Part shown: positions 52,701 to 63,710 of the stretch, one piece after another
How positions within the stretch are numbered: position 1 is the first letter of the stretch
How the letters are laid out: each line of letters starts with the position of its first letter
Assembly: GCA_905221605.1 (NCBI GenBank)
Contig: CAJNDS010002429.1
Coordinates: forward strand, 321,809 to 385,808
Direction of reading: 5' to 3'
Length of the DNA: 64,000 nucleotides
Origin: Symbiodinium natans
Lineage: Eukaryota > Sar > Dinophyceae > Suessiales > Symbiodiniaceae
Program-made: the position numbers and the translations under genes
The notes under the pieces: model-generated
Told to the model about the DNA's origin: nothing
The model's input: the letters and a program-made list of their open reading frames with translations, nothing else
Database searches by the model: none

Positions 52701-55700
52701 TCCAGACAGTGCTCGATGCTGTTGCTTCCCACAACACGTCACGGCAGCAAAGGAACTCGTCCTCACCATGAGGGAGCTTCCAGGGCACTCTGAGGGAGAA
52801 AACTTTCGCATACCTTTGCGTTTGAAGTCGTGGCTTCGATGCAGCTGGGAACCAGAAGATGCGCCAACTGACCTGTGGTTGTTGTTTTCCACGTCAGGTA
52901 TGGAAACCCCTTGTACCTTCCGGATCAGCAAGTCGGCCTCAACACTTTGGCGTCTCCTCCAAGGCAAGGCTCCGCCGTTGGGCTTTCGCGAGTTTGACTT
53001 CTTTGAGATCTGTGGATCCATCTTCCGCCTTGCTGTGAAGGCTCCTGTGCGGCGTGACCGTGCCGGCCGAGAAGCAGCTAATGAGACGTTTCAAAGTCGG
53101 TAACAACTCTGCGGCAAGGGTGGTGGTGAATTGGAAGGCAGCCTTCATCGTCGATGCAGGGCATGTCCGAGTGCTATACAGTGCGGTCGTGCAGTACATA
53201 GCGGAAAGCTGCAAACCAAACCCAGCGTGCCAAACCCCTCACAACATTCCCAGAGAATCCCTGGAGTGCCCGGCCCTGGAGTATCCCCACAGAATCCCTG
53301 GAGTGCCCAAAGCCACAGTAGCCCCAAAGAGCCACTGGAGTGCCCTACCTCAGAGAATTCAGAGAATCCCTGGAGTGCTCAACCTCAGAGCATTTCCAGA
53401 AACATTTTCTGGAGCGTCCAACCCTAAAGTATCCCCGCAGAATCCCTGGAGTGCCCAACCCTAGGGTGTGCTCGCAAATTCCCTGCACGGTGGGGATGTT
53501 CGAAGTAAAAATATGGTTCTATCTCTCAGTACTTTTGTTATTGAGTGCGTTTCTTCCATGGGGTTCTGCACATGTCATCCTTCTGGGGAGTTTCCATCTC
53601 TTTGCTTCTTCCTGCTTTTCGTTGTTGTTGAACTGCCGAAACGTGCCTGTTCCCATGAGTTGTCGCTGCTTTTTCATGCTCTCCAAAAACTGCACTTGTT
53701 TCTGTACTTTTTTTTGCGCCTCCTTCAGGAGCAGCATTCGGATTCGTGAGGCTACCTGAAGTCTCAGACCCCCTAACCCTCCCCCCCCAAAAAAAACCCT
53801 AAACCTGCAATCTGAAGCCACTGCTCTGTGCTGCATTCCGTGGGCGTGCCTGGGGCTTCCTTGTTTTGAGCTTTCAGCTGCTGGTTTCGTTAGGGTTTAG
53901 GGCTTGCAGACTTACCTCCAAACCCGTCCCCCCAAACAAACAGGGCAAACCCCAAGCCCTGAGCCTAAACCCGGACCTCCAAACTCGTACCACCAAAAAG
54001 CACAGTGACAAGACCAAAGCCCTCAACCTTGAAGAACCAAAACCCAATAGCAGTGCCGACCCCCAAGCCCTGAACCCTGAAGCTGCAAAACCCAAAAGCA
54101 AACACCAAAGTCAAGCACCGCAAACTCCAAAGCCCTTAACCCTGAAATCCAAAAAAGCTGTGCAAGCACCACAGGCTGAAACCCTGAAACCCCCAAAGCC
54201 AAAGCAGCGCGAACCACTAAACCCTGTAAAGCTGTCAGCTAGAAATGCACGAAGCCGGGCCAAGCCTGTTCCCAACAGAAAGCATTGAAAACAATTCGAA
54301 ATGTTCAACAACGCCGAAAACAGGAGGAAGCAAAGAGAGGGAAACTCCCCAGAGAGATGAAACGTGCAAAATCCCATGGGGAAACGCACTACAATGAGGA
54401 AAAGCACAGCATCAAATAATGGACGCCCCCCTTACTACAGAAAGGGACATGTCCAGATGCAGTTCATCAGTGATCCGATGGAACAATGGCTCTGATGGAC
54501 AATTAGTACTATTATCCCTATGCCTTGGTATAATCTCATCAAAGCAGGAACCACCACCGAACTTATCTATGCCCCATCGTTCACAGATCTTCCCGAAGAT
54601 GAAGCTGGAGAACATGGCAGAAGATCGCGGGATGATTCAGGTGGGTCTTTGTGGAAGGCATCCGGGTGTTAAGGACCCTTTCGTGGAGCCGCCGGCCACA
54701 GAAAGCAAACTTCTGGACAAGGACCTCCATCCACGTCGAGCACTTGTAGTCGCTATTGTAGTCGGATCGTTTCTGCTGTTGATTTGTGGCTCATATGGCA
54801 TATGGTGTATAGCCAGGATGTGCCGAAGCTGAGTATTGATGGCGAGAAGGTGCAGGAGGAGGAAGAGGAGGAGCTAGATCCAGAGGAGCCGTTCAACTTC
54901 AAGATTTGGTCACAAGAACCTCCAGAAGTTCAAGATCCCTTTTCGTTATCGGGCGGTGAACTCCCCGTAGTCATCGAACCGGCAGAAGCCGTAGCATCAC
55001 GGTTGCATGTGGTGCTCGTGCTTTTTTGGAGAGACCAGGCGCCTGTGTCTGAATTGGCTGTAGAAAGGTACCAGAGCACGGAACCGCCAGCTTCACCGTG
55101 ACGATGACTTGCTTGAAAGCCACCCTCACGGCAGCAAACAACTACCGCTACACTCTGATTGGGGATTGCCACTTGGATGTCAGTGCGATCGCCACACGGC
55201 AGGGAGGGCAGTGCACAGCACGCGTCACGGGGTAGCTTATCTGGGTGGAAGATTGTGCGAGAGGTAAGTCTCGGGGGATAGGGGAAAGGGGGGGAAGGGC
55301 GGGGGCGAGCACATATACATGTGTGCACTATTATTTTTCGTTTAGTTTTGTTTATGGTGTTTGTAATTGTGTCGTCAGAGATGACTATGTCATGAGCGTA
55401 TATGCTTCTAAAGAAAGGAGCCTTCTTTCGGTCGGAATCACCGCAGCCACTGCCACCTGAAGGCCCCGCCCCGAGTCTCCATCTCCTGATGCCGTGTCAT
55501 TGAGGTCGATTTACAGATGACCGGGCGGAGCGTTTGGCTTTTGCAGAAGCCAATCCAGATGAGGAGTACGACGAGCGGCCTCCCCAAACTGCTTATGTGA
55601 CTTGGCGAGAGATCTCATTGCTGGTTGTTTCTGTTTCTCTCGGTCTCGCAGATGAGTAAGCCACTCTGACATGGTGAAAGCGTCTGACAGTGAGACAGGT

Positions 55701-58046
55701 GGCCCTTAGCCAGGATGCTCAAGTTCAGAATCTTCCGGACATCGAGTTGGACGGACAGGAGGTCGTTGATGACGACTCAGATGTTGAAGTTGACCCCAGG
55801 ACGCTGTTGCAGGAGCCTTTGGTCGAGGCACGACCTGGGGCATGTTTCAAGCCTTTTGCTGTGTTTGTTCGTTGTGTTCCTTTAGTTTGCTACAAATCCC
55901 CTGTTTCTTTGGCAGCGGCCTCGGGTTTTTATGATTGATGCCGTAAGCCTGGAGGTGCCTGCAGAGGCTACGGCGACCAAGCGCTTCAAGCGCAATCGCG
56001 GGCCACCACCTCCACAACCTTTGGCCGTGGAGACCAGTTGCACCGCCTGTTGTGCACTTAAGGGGTTCAGGGGGTTCAGGGGTTAGGGTTAAGTTGGTTT
56101 TGGAAGTATTCAATGTTCATGCCCCAGGCTGCGTCTTGCAAAGAGCCACAGGCAGAGATCAGCCCCTTACGTTAGCCTGCAGGAGCCCCAACTGGATGTG
56201 CTTGCTACGATTGTGATCGACTGTGCCGGCGACTGCATCTTGCCCAGGCTGACGGTCGACAAGAAAGGAAACCCTGCAATTCAGGAGTTCCCGGCGCAGA
56301 ACAAGGAGCAGGACGACATCGGAGATGACAGAGAGCCGCCCATAGTGAACGCGCCAGTCTTCAAGTTCACGTGGTCCTCAGTGTCGCAGGGGTCACAACC
56401 ACCCACCGGCCCTTTGCATGGAGGTGCAGTCGGCGGCACTCAGGTCACGGGCATTTCATCCTGCCTGGTGCGTCAGATCAGCTTCTCCAACCACAATGCA
56501 GCAAAGATCACCTGCAAGTTCCGCACCGAAGGCCCCTTCAAGATCCAGCTTATACAGCAAGGTGGCACGCATCCCGTGATGAATCAGGACAGCTCCAGCA
56601 GTAAAGCCAAAAAGAAGGACGACCAGCCGCCATCGGACATTCGGAAGCTTTTCGTTTTGACCAAGTCGGAGACAGTGACATTACACGTGGTGTTCACTCC
56701 TGAACAGATTCCTCAGTCCGAGTGGCAGCATTACTTGACCAAGCACGAGCATGTCTTCAGAGGCGATTTAATTGTGGAGTACCCTCGCGACGCTGAAAGT
56801 GAACTCGATACCCACAAGGACTGGCTTACAGAAGGGCTGGACACATCATGTCTTCCCGAGGTTGTCGACTCATCAATTTCGTGACACTGTGTTGCTGGGT
56901 CCGGTGTGTGGAGTTTCGGCTGTGTTAAGCCAGTAAGCAAATCCTCCGGCTCCTTTGCAACTCCTTGTTATTCGTGAATTTTCAGGACCCCCCTCCCGCT
57001 GCCCCACTGCACCTCGTCTCACACAACCTTTCGCGGCGGCAAGCTGGGGCAGTCTTGCAAGACTTGCTTTTCTGGTTCGAGGAAGGTGCGCTTGTAGTCA
57101 GTGTACTCTAGTGTGTAACCGTGGTGGTGCCTGCCTCTAAAGGGTTCATGAGCATCCCGGAGGCCCTCCCACATGCATTTTGACGGCAGGAAGGGTTACA
57201 TTCAGAAGTGGCAGGCGTGCTGTGTTGTGTCGGACCAGCCCTTGGACAAAGCCTTTCTTTGGTCGCGTTTGCTAGCCTCTTTTGGACCTCCCCAAACCAG
57301 AAAGTACACGCCGCCCACAGCGATAGTGCCTCATGTCTTCCAGGGCGGGTGAAATGCACTGGGAAAGAGTGTAGCATGGTGTTGCCTGGTGTAGCTGCCT
57401 TGTGTCGGAGGACGACCTCCAGAGGATCCATTTGGTCGGAACCGCCAAGCGACCGGCGGTCCAAGTTCACGTCGTTCCCAACGAGTTCGACCGCCCACTG
57501 CGGCTCGAGCGGGCCGAAAGACCACCCTGGTCCGAGCCGGTGCCCGTGATCGTTGAGTTTGGCTACACGCATGTGCAGAGCTCCATCACCCGGTCCCGGT
57601 GCATCCTCCTCTCCAACATAACAAATACGCTGGCAAAGTGGTCGCTGGTACACGTGGGCCGGAAAAGAAAGGCTGCACCCGTAATAGGCGCCACTCTACC
57701 AGAAGAGGAGGAGTTCCGTGCGCTGGACGAGAAGGATGCCTTCGAGTTCGACATCAGCGCCGGTGAGCTCCCGGGCCCATCCAAGGATGGCTTGGTGCCA
57801 GGCTCCGAGGAGCGCTTGCCGCATTGGTGCGCCAAGAGCTCCGCGCTGCCAAGAGCGCCGTCGTTTCCGGACGAGGAGCGCTTCGAGCCGCAGCGACTGA
57901 AGATATCCTTCAGACCGAAGAAGAACGAGCTGTACAAATGCCGGTTTCGAGTACAAGTGGAGAATGGTCTCAGCATCGACTTCATCTGTAGAGGCTGTGG
58001 CAGCTACGACGAGGAAGATGACAACTTAGACTTTCATGAAGCCTAA
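43720..58046 (+). CDS. DLEC1: DLEC1/CFAP81-like axonemal central-apparatus protein, multi-exon
   Basis: At least 20 exons follow the DLEC1 order. The proposed start is MSDADVSPDPQPEDRP at 43720. Then come FIYEDVFKELYTG (43883), HEMEKEGLIIPPEP (about 44755), VNFLKNPRFLADRQ (about 45551), ILYRNYEIGGLYQI (about 45718) and RRLRVLPCNNTAFSI (about 45847), the family's first Ig-like (ASH/MSP-like) repeat. Longer exons at 46443-47465 and 47830-48360 carry more such repeats, and LDFGVVRAHSRHTLKVQLS (about 48485) another. The last two long exons are 56150-56884 and 57402-58046. The C-terminus reads RFRVQVENGLSIDFICRGCG then SYDEEDDN and stops at TAA, as in DLEC1. The protein family is linked to the central pair of motile cilia. 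Introns hold minisatellites at 52.5 and 53.3 kb. Many internal exon ends are not fixed. Confidence 0.8.
52505..52632. repeat. 10-bp tandem repeat (CCCGGTCATA)
   Basis: A unit of about 10 bases, cccggtcata or ctcggtcatg, is repeated about 11-12 times with point differences. It is in an intron of the DLEC1-like gene. Confidence 0.8.
53255..53482 (+). repeat. CTGGAGTGCCCAA minisatellite, second array
   Basis: Six units of about 35 bases begin (C)TGGAGTGCCCAA and end ...CAGAATCCC, in an intron of the DLEC1-like gene. The 3' flank GGGGATGTTCGAAGTAAAA at 53492 is also found downstream of the array at 34 kb (34281). Confidence 0.85.
53765..54250. repeat. Degenerate telomere-like (TTTAGGG/CCCTAAA) sequence
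   Basis: CCCTAACCCT (53769), AACCCTAAACC (53797) and GTTAGGGTTTAGGG (53889) occur here. After them come about 300 bp of weakly periodic AAACCC-, AAGCCCT- and GAACCCT-like text (to about 54230). It lies in a DLEC1 intron. TTTAGGG is the telomere unit reported for dinoflagellates. Confidence 0.65.
56058..56093. repeat. Short telomere-like motif
   Basis: AGGGGTTCAGGGGGTTCAGG then GGTTAGGGTTAAG. It is another short degenerate telomere-like piece in the same gene. Confidence 0.55.
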
Positions 58047-58380
58047 CACCATGATTGCAGTTGCGTTGCATAACTCAGACTATTTGTCGATAGCGCATCA
58101 TAGCATGGGCAGGACGTTCCACGTTCCATCGATTTCGCATAGACCGAACCTATGCACCTAGGGTTCATATGGCATATGGGGCACAGCTAGGGGAGTTCCA
58201 CCAACAAAAGCGAGTGCACTAAGCTCACTCAGTCTCACCTGCGCGAGCGCAAGCGACCATCGACGAAAGCAGTCTTGTCGCCTCGTCAGCTTCTGCAAAA
58301 GTTGCAGATGCAGCAGAAAGGCCCTGCGGCACAAATCTGCACATGAAAGCAGTCAGATCAACTTAGCTTTGTAGCTTAAC
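58047..58380. other. Intergenic interval between DLEC1-like and PUF genes
   Basis: No coding stretch is seen. It presumably holds the end of the first transcript and the trans-splice acceptor of the next. No specific site could be chosen. Confidence 0.4.
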
Positions 58381-58381
58381 C

Positions 58382-61300
58382 ATGTTGAAGGCCGGTGTTT
58401 CACCGCGCTCTGCGCTACAAGTTTCACTTGGCATTCATGCCTGAAAGCCCATACATAATTCGCAAAATGCTCAAGACCGGAAGACGATTGTTTTGGATGT
58501 GTTCGTGTTCTGAGCAAGCACCAGGACCTACCCCGTTCCTGTTGAAACTACACTGGAATCCTGCAAGCCTTCACTGTGCCCCCCGCGATGCCACGCGCGC
58601 AGCATCTGGCTCCACGAAAATTGTAACATGGCCGTGCAGGCTTTTGAGTCGCGAGTGCGGGAAGCAGATGCAGCTTCCCACAGATGGTTCATACGAAGGC
58701 GAGCTGGCGAGCAGCATCCTGCTTGAAGAGGGTGATGCGCCAAGCAGACCAGAACTTCCAGGGCTGAGAAATCCCTTGCTCGAGCCTTGCCCACCGTTCT
58801 TCACCAGCGGCTTGGGAGGTTTGGATGAGGCCAGGGGCAGAGCACCTTACCAAAGGATCGAAGAGGCTCCCCACAGAACTCCCACCAGAACACCGTCGCC
58901 AGTCTATCAGTATGGTGGTGGTGTTATCAATAGTTTTGGCGAGCCAGATGGTATTGGACTCCCTCCAGCCAAGAATGCGCAAGCTGCTCCACTGGGCACG
59001 CCGCAACGCGTACCAGACAGCAGTGCACCTGCAGGAGGTCCAAGCGGATCGTCTGCTGGATTTTCATCTTATCCTCCTCCCATGCAAAATCTATGGCAGG
59101 GGCTGAATCCCCCACCGTACTACAACATGTTGGTCAGTAACGCAGCCACCCCAGGGCAACCTGCAGCGGCAGCGAGACCGTCAGAACCGTCCAGCAAGTC
59201 GGTTGCGCAAGTGCCTGTCGATGCGAACGTGCTGTCTATGATGATGATGCAAGCACAGCAGCAGCAACAACAGCAGCAACCATCGCAGCCAACGCAACAG
59301 GCATGGGTCCCAGCTTGCTGACACATGCGTGCATAGTCTTTGCCGGCCAGCCAGATCTTAGTGGATTCTTAGTGTGGACGTCTCCCTCATCTCCGTCACT
59401 CAGTTTCATTACCGCGAACTCGGCATCATCACTTCACCGTCTCTATCGCTTCGTAGCTCCCCAGTAGTAAGTTCAGCTAGGCAAGATGCCGGAAATTTAG
59501 TCACCGTCCCTTGCCGGATGCTTCACCAGAGCTGGGCTGGGATGTGCATGTTGCACTACACAAGTCCCACTTCTGTGAGTGCATCACTGCATGCTACAGT
59601 CCATCACCGCTGACCCGCTGCGTTGTTGACATGTGTGCTGGTTGGTCATGTATTCCGTGAAATCATTCGTGTGCATCTGAGGATGTCCCTTTTAAGTGCT
59701 GCGGTGACTGCTTGGGGGTCCAGAGCATCCGTGGTCCAGAAGCCAGCCTCACCTCCAAAGATGGGCACTGTCTTGGGACCCGCTTTGATGTCCTGATTTT
59801 GCCGGGCCTCTGAATCTCAAAGGCAGGCCTTCGTTCCAAGAACCTTCTTTTATGTGCTGGCTCTGGCCCCCTGCCTCTTGAGCCGCTGTCCTTTTGGCTT
59901 AAACGGGGAAGTGACCGTCTTCCCATCTAAGGTTGGGCCTCAGCTCTGAACCTTTCAAGCTGTTCTTCTTGTTCCTTTCTTACTTGTCAAACTTTATGAG
60001 GACTCATGCCCTTTGAGACCATGCAAAACTCCATATCCCGCGGGCCGTTTAAAGAGGCAACAAAAAACGCATGTTTGATGTGTTTAGACTAGAGTCTCGC
60101 CAAGGTGGCCCAGCCACAGCCGCAGCCTTCGCAGCCTGGGCCCGCGCAGCCTGGGCCCGCGCAGCCTGCAGCGCCTGGGCCTACCAACGCTTTCCCGGCC
60201 ATCTCCCCTCTCACGACGCTGAGCTCCCTTGGAGCCTCCGGACTTCCCACCTCTGCCCCTCCATCGGCGCCGCCTCCGCCGGCGCCGCGAAAGGCTGAGC
60301 GGCAAGAACGGGACAAGGAGCCCAAGGAGAAGGAGAATGTGCTGAGCCCCAGCCAAGCCTTGCCCCCTGGACCCCAGCCACCACGGCCCGTGGCACCCGA
60401 AAGCAAGAAGACCAAAGCACGCAGGGACAAGGAACCCAAACATGCTCCTCAGCCCCAGCAGCATGAACCTGGCGCAATTGCGCCAGGGTCAGCGAGCTTG
60501 AATAGGGCTTCGGACAAAGGAGGCCAGCACAGTTCCGGCCCGTCATGTTCTTGTTGCTTTTTTGTCTTTTGTTCTTTTTTTTGCTTTTCATGTTGCCTGC
60601 TTTCTGTCACCTGAGGAGGAAAAGGTGACAGGCGGAGGCGGAGTGGTGGGCAGGTCGAGGCCCAGCTAAGTCAAGTGCAAGCTGCGCCATGGTTGTGCCT
60701 GCAAGCTTGGTGCTCCACAGGCTGGCGATGACCGCGCTGCCAGCAAGCTAAGGCCGCAGGCCACAAGTCCGCTCATCGAGCATTTGAAGGCGGCTGGGTG
60801 ATGCCGCTCCAGAAAGGAATCACTTGCGATCATGTGTCGGCATCTATCCAGGCACGAGAACGGCTTGTTGATCTTGCCGAACTTTCCGGACACATCAGCG
60901 AGATTGCCCAGGATCAGTACGGCTCCAGGCACCGTGCATGCACACTGCTGCAGCGTACGTGCACCTCATGATGCGTTACGGAAGCACTTTCGCGCGGTCT
61001 GCCAAGGCTTATACAGCAGAAGCTGGAAGTGGCAAGCGACGAGCAAAAGCAAATGGCCTTTAAGCAGGTGCTTCAAAAGACACTGGCCTGCAATATTGGA
61101 CCAGAACGCTTGAAAGTGCCTTAACATTGACACATGGATATGCGCGCCGCCTCGGCAGTGCTGCAGGGCTCGCGCCTAAAGGTTCAGTCCAAGTCTCTTC
61201 TAGATACCAGTCCCGAAGAGAGGGTTACCAGGTACACTAAGGAATGCCCAGAGTTGCCTTGCTGGCATACTTTCGAACGTAGACCCCGGCAGAACTCAGC

Positions 61301-63175
61301 AGGTTCCGGGTGGAGTCGTTCAAGGCGCGAGCAGGTGCCAGAAGGTTCTTACAAGTTTCTTAGGAGCCCTCGCGCGGGATCCTCGAAACGTTTCGACATT
61401 TCAGCTCATAGGCCGACATGCCTTGGGAAGAACCAGCCAAGCAACATCAGCAGAGACCCCCTTCGGGAGGGATGTTGGCTGGAGCTGATACAGTATTGCG
61501 CCCCTCGCCTCGGCGGACTGTTAAGTTTGCGCAGTGCCTTTTCATTGCTGCTGATTGCGCGTTTTGTTGTCCAAGGATGTCGCAGCTGACAACGGATGTT
61601 TTCGGAAATTATGTAATACAGAAATTCTTCGAGTGCCTCGGCAGGGGTGTGCCAGGACCGGTTGAGCTCCTTGTCAGCCGCGAGAAGCTTGGAGTATGCC
61701 TGCTGAGGTACGGCAACTCTGAGCAGAGGCGAATCCTTGCGGAGCAGCTGGTTGGGCAAGTCCTGAAGCTTTCCCTCCAGATGTATGGGCGGCTTGGCTG
61801 ATCTTAAGAAACATAAACAACCAAGAAACAACCTGCTTGTATCGTGAAGTTTCTGGACTCTGCAAGGTGCCGAGTAGTGCAGAAGGCCTTGCTGTGACGG
61901 GAGTAGTCCACGCTGTCCGCGCAAGGCTGTTCTAACAGTACACAGCATTTGCAGGCGCTGGACTCGGTGCCAATCGAGCAGCAAGTCCTTCTGATTGGCG
62001 AGTTGAAAGGTCACGCCTGCTGACTGCATTGCTTACCCGCTCTCCGATTCTATGGCCTTCGTTTGTCAGGAAGTTTGTCAGCCATGTTGCAAGCTATTGG
62101 TCTCCAGATGCGTCTCAGGTGATCAAATGCATTGAAGATCAGCATGGCAACCATGTTATCCAGAAATGACGCTTGTGCTGCAGGGTGTCGTGCAGTTGTC
62201 TCGGTGCTGCGTGTAATCTATAGGGCTATACAGTAGGGCGATGCGAGGCATTGAGCGCCTGCCAACGGATCGAATCGGGTTCATCGTCGATTCATTCGCT
62301 GGCCTGATGCTTAAAGCACATGCGGCAGCCCTCCTCATGGTGGAGCTATGCTTAGGCTAGGCGTGGTATTCGAAATTTCTCAGGTCAAGCGTCGCGAATG
62401 GCCAAACACTGCTGCTTGGCCGTGTTGCTGTACATTGTTATTCCTAGTTAGACATTGCCGGCTGCACAGGCTATGGCTGCAGAGTCATTCAGCGGCTTAT
62501 AGAATACTGCGCTTCGGCCCAGATCTCTGCACTCCTCGACGAGGTGTTGGGTTGCTGTGCCTTGGTGCAAAGGTTTATGATGTTCTTGGTGAGTGTTTCT
62601 GTGGCTCGCTATCAAAGTGAGGGTGTCCGTTTGGGGATACCTTGGTTACACCCAGAAGCTCTTCTTATAGTGATCCATATACATGTATACATGTATACAT
62701 ACATACACACGCATATATATATATATACAGATAGATAAATATAAATATAAATATAAATAAATAAATATATATATATATATATACTCACCTCGTAGCTGTC
62801 CTGCGTGCTTTCTGCCCATATTCAACATATTCCCGGACATTCAAAACAGCAGAGTCCAAAACAAAAAAAGGATCTCCAAAAGGATCTCCAATTGCATTCA
62901 AGATTTATTGCTGACATCCAATAACTTGCAGCAGCCAAACCAGCCCAAATTTTCACATTCGGCACCCCAATCAGTCGCGTCGAAATATCTCTCATGACTC
63001 TTCGCGCGAACGTCGACTAGCCAAGTCCAGGCCTTTCAATAGAACGCGCTTGTGAAAGTCGTAATATGGGCTGGAAAGCATTGAAGAGCAAAAAGCAAGG
63101 TTGTTTTAACGGTGGTTCCCAGCAGTCTCATCTGCAGAGCACTGGAAAAATGTATTGCGCTTCTGGGAGGTAAGT
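58382..63175 (+). CDS. Pumilio/PUF-family RNA-binding protein, multi-exon
   Basis: PUF proteins bind UGUA-containing mRNA 3' UTRs and control translation. A low-complexity N-terminus is coded at about 58660-59321 (Pro/Ser/Gly-rich, a run of four Met and nine Gln) and 60105-60550 (Pro/Ala-rich with Lys/Glu stretches). The PUF repeats follow: [20 protein letters not shown] then SR joined to LIQQKLEVA (repeat 1); [15 protein letters not shown] (2); YG joined to CRVVQK and [10 protein letters not shown] (3); [12 protein letters not shown] joined to [17 protein letters not shown] (4); [13 protein letters not shown] (5). The contact residues SR/Q, NY/Q, CR/Q, NH/Q and CR/Q equal those of human Pumilio repeats 1-5. 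Repeats 6-8 are not convincingly seen; only [10 protein letters not shown] near 63137 hints at repeat 7. The start ATG (58382) is tentative. Confidence 0.85.
59330..60100. other. Presumed intron or untranslated sequence in the PUF gene
   Basis: This lies between two low-complexity coding stretches of the PUF gene. No conserved motif is seen in any frame. It is longer than most introns in this window, so it may hold additional unrecognised exons. Confidence 0.35.
60929..61006 (+). other. PUF intron 1 in repeat 1 (GC-AG)
   Basis: Exon end ...GGCTCCAG, intron GCACCG ... GCCAAG, next exon GCTTATACAG. The join gives QYGSRLIQQK, the expected repeat-1 text. The intron is 78 bp. Confidence 0.75.
61867..61885 (+). 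other. 19-nt microexon encoding the repeat-3 contact helix
   Basis: The 19 bases give, with two bases from the previous exon, GCRVVQK, the RNA-contact helix of PUF repeat 3. They are bounded by two GC-AG introns: 61789-61866 (GCGGCT ... GCAAG) and 61886-61954 (GCCTTG ... TGCAG). The joined text [19 protein letters not shown] matches the family without a break. Confidence 0.7.
62168..62247 (+). other. PUF intron with GA donor (GA-AG)
   Basis: Repeat 4 reads ...ATC CAG AAA T, then GACGCT ... GATGCGAG, then GC ATT GAG CGC. Splicing at GA and AG gives [19 protein letters not shown], the expected PUF consensus (V-Q-K-C-I-E). No GT or GC donor nearby would restore this frame and the Cys. The intron is 80 bp. 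Confidence 0.72.
62302..62393 (+). other. PUF intron (GC-AG)
   Basis: Exon end ...TTCGCTG, intron GCCTGA ... TTCTCAG, next exon GTCAAGCG. The join gives [14 protein letters not shown], in frame with repeats 4 and 5. The following intron 62411-62469 (GCTGCT ... GCACAG) is also GC-AG and gives [13 protein letters not shown]. Confidence 0.7.
62676..62790. repeat. A/T-rich compound microsatellite (ATACAT, TA, AAAT)
   Basis: ATACATGT repeats, a TA run, AAATAT repeats and another TA run. It lies downstream of PUF repeat 5 where repeat 6 would be expected. Confidence 0.85.
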
Positions 63176-63416
63176 CTTGGAGGTGGGGGGACCATACATA
63201 CATATATAAAAAAACAAATATGTGTGGTGTGTATTATGTATATATATGCTACCCCCCCCCCCCAAAGATCTACCCTTTTTCATACATTTATGCCTCTCTA
63301 AACCCTACCTTGACTCTTTCTCAGCATGAGCACTATAAGAAATATCTGGTCTTACGAAGTGATTACACAGAGCTACTGTGTGGAGGTGACACTCAGGCGT
63401 TCTTCTCGGCTTTCCG

Positions 63417-63512
63417 GTATAGGGTTTAGGGCTAGGGCTACAGGACCTGAAGTATTGAAATTCTTAACCCTAAAACCTTAACATGAACCCCACCTGAGTT
63501 TAGGGTTTGTCA
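63417..63512. repeat. Telomere-like TTTAGGG motifs
   Basis: TATAGGGTTTAGGGCTAGGG (63419), AACCCTAAAACC (63464) and GAGTTTAGGGTTT (63496). These short degenerate telomere-like sequences occur in both orientations, just before the copia-like element. Confidence 0.65.
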
Positions 63513-63669
63513 AGATTCTCATGTTGTTTGTGTCAAGCACTCTCAATCTGTTGACCAGAAGAACCAGTGAGCATCGCTCGGCTGGCTCAAGCCGAAACAA
63601 GCTACGGATGCAGCGCAAGCGGCAAAAGGTGTCGTGTCGTGCACTCCGGGTTTCTTAGATCCGCTACAG

Positions 63670-63685
63670 TTGGTAGCGTGAGCCA
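63670..63685 (+). promoter_or_regulatory. Possible primer-binding site of a copia-like element
   Basis: TTGGTAGCGTGAGCC lies about 30 bases upstream of the Gag-like ATG. TGGTAGC is complementary to a tRNA 3' end of the form ...GCTACCA. If real, the 5' LTR ends near 63670. No LTR boundary could be checked because the element runs off the window. Confidence 0.3.
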
Positions 63686-63710
63686 GGTGAGATAGGCCAC
63701 TCGGCTCTCA

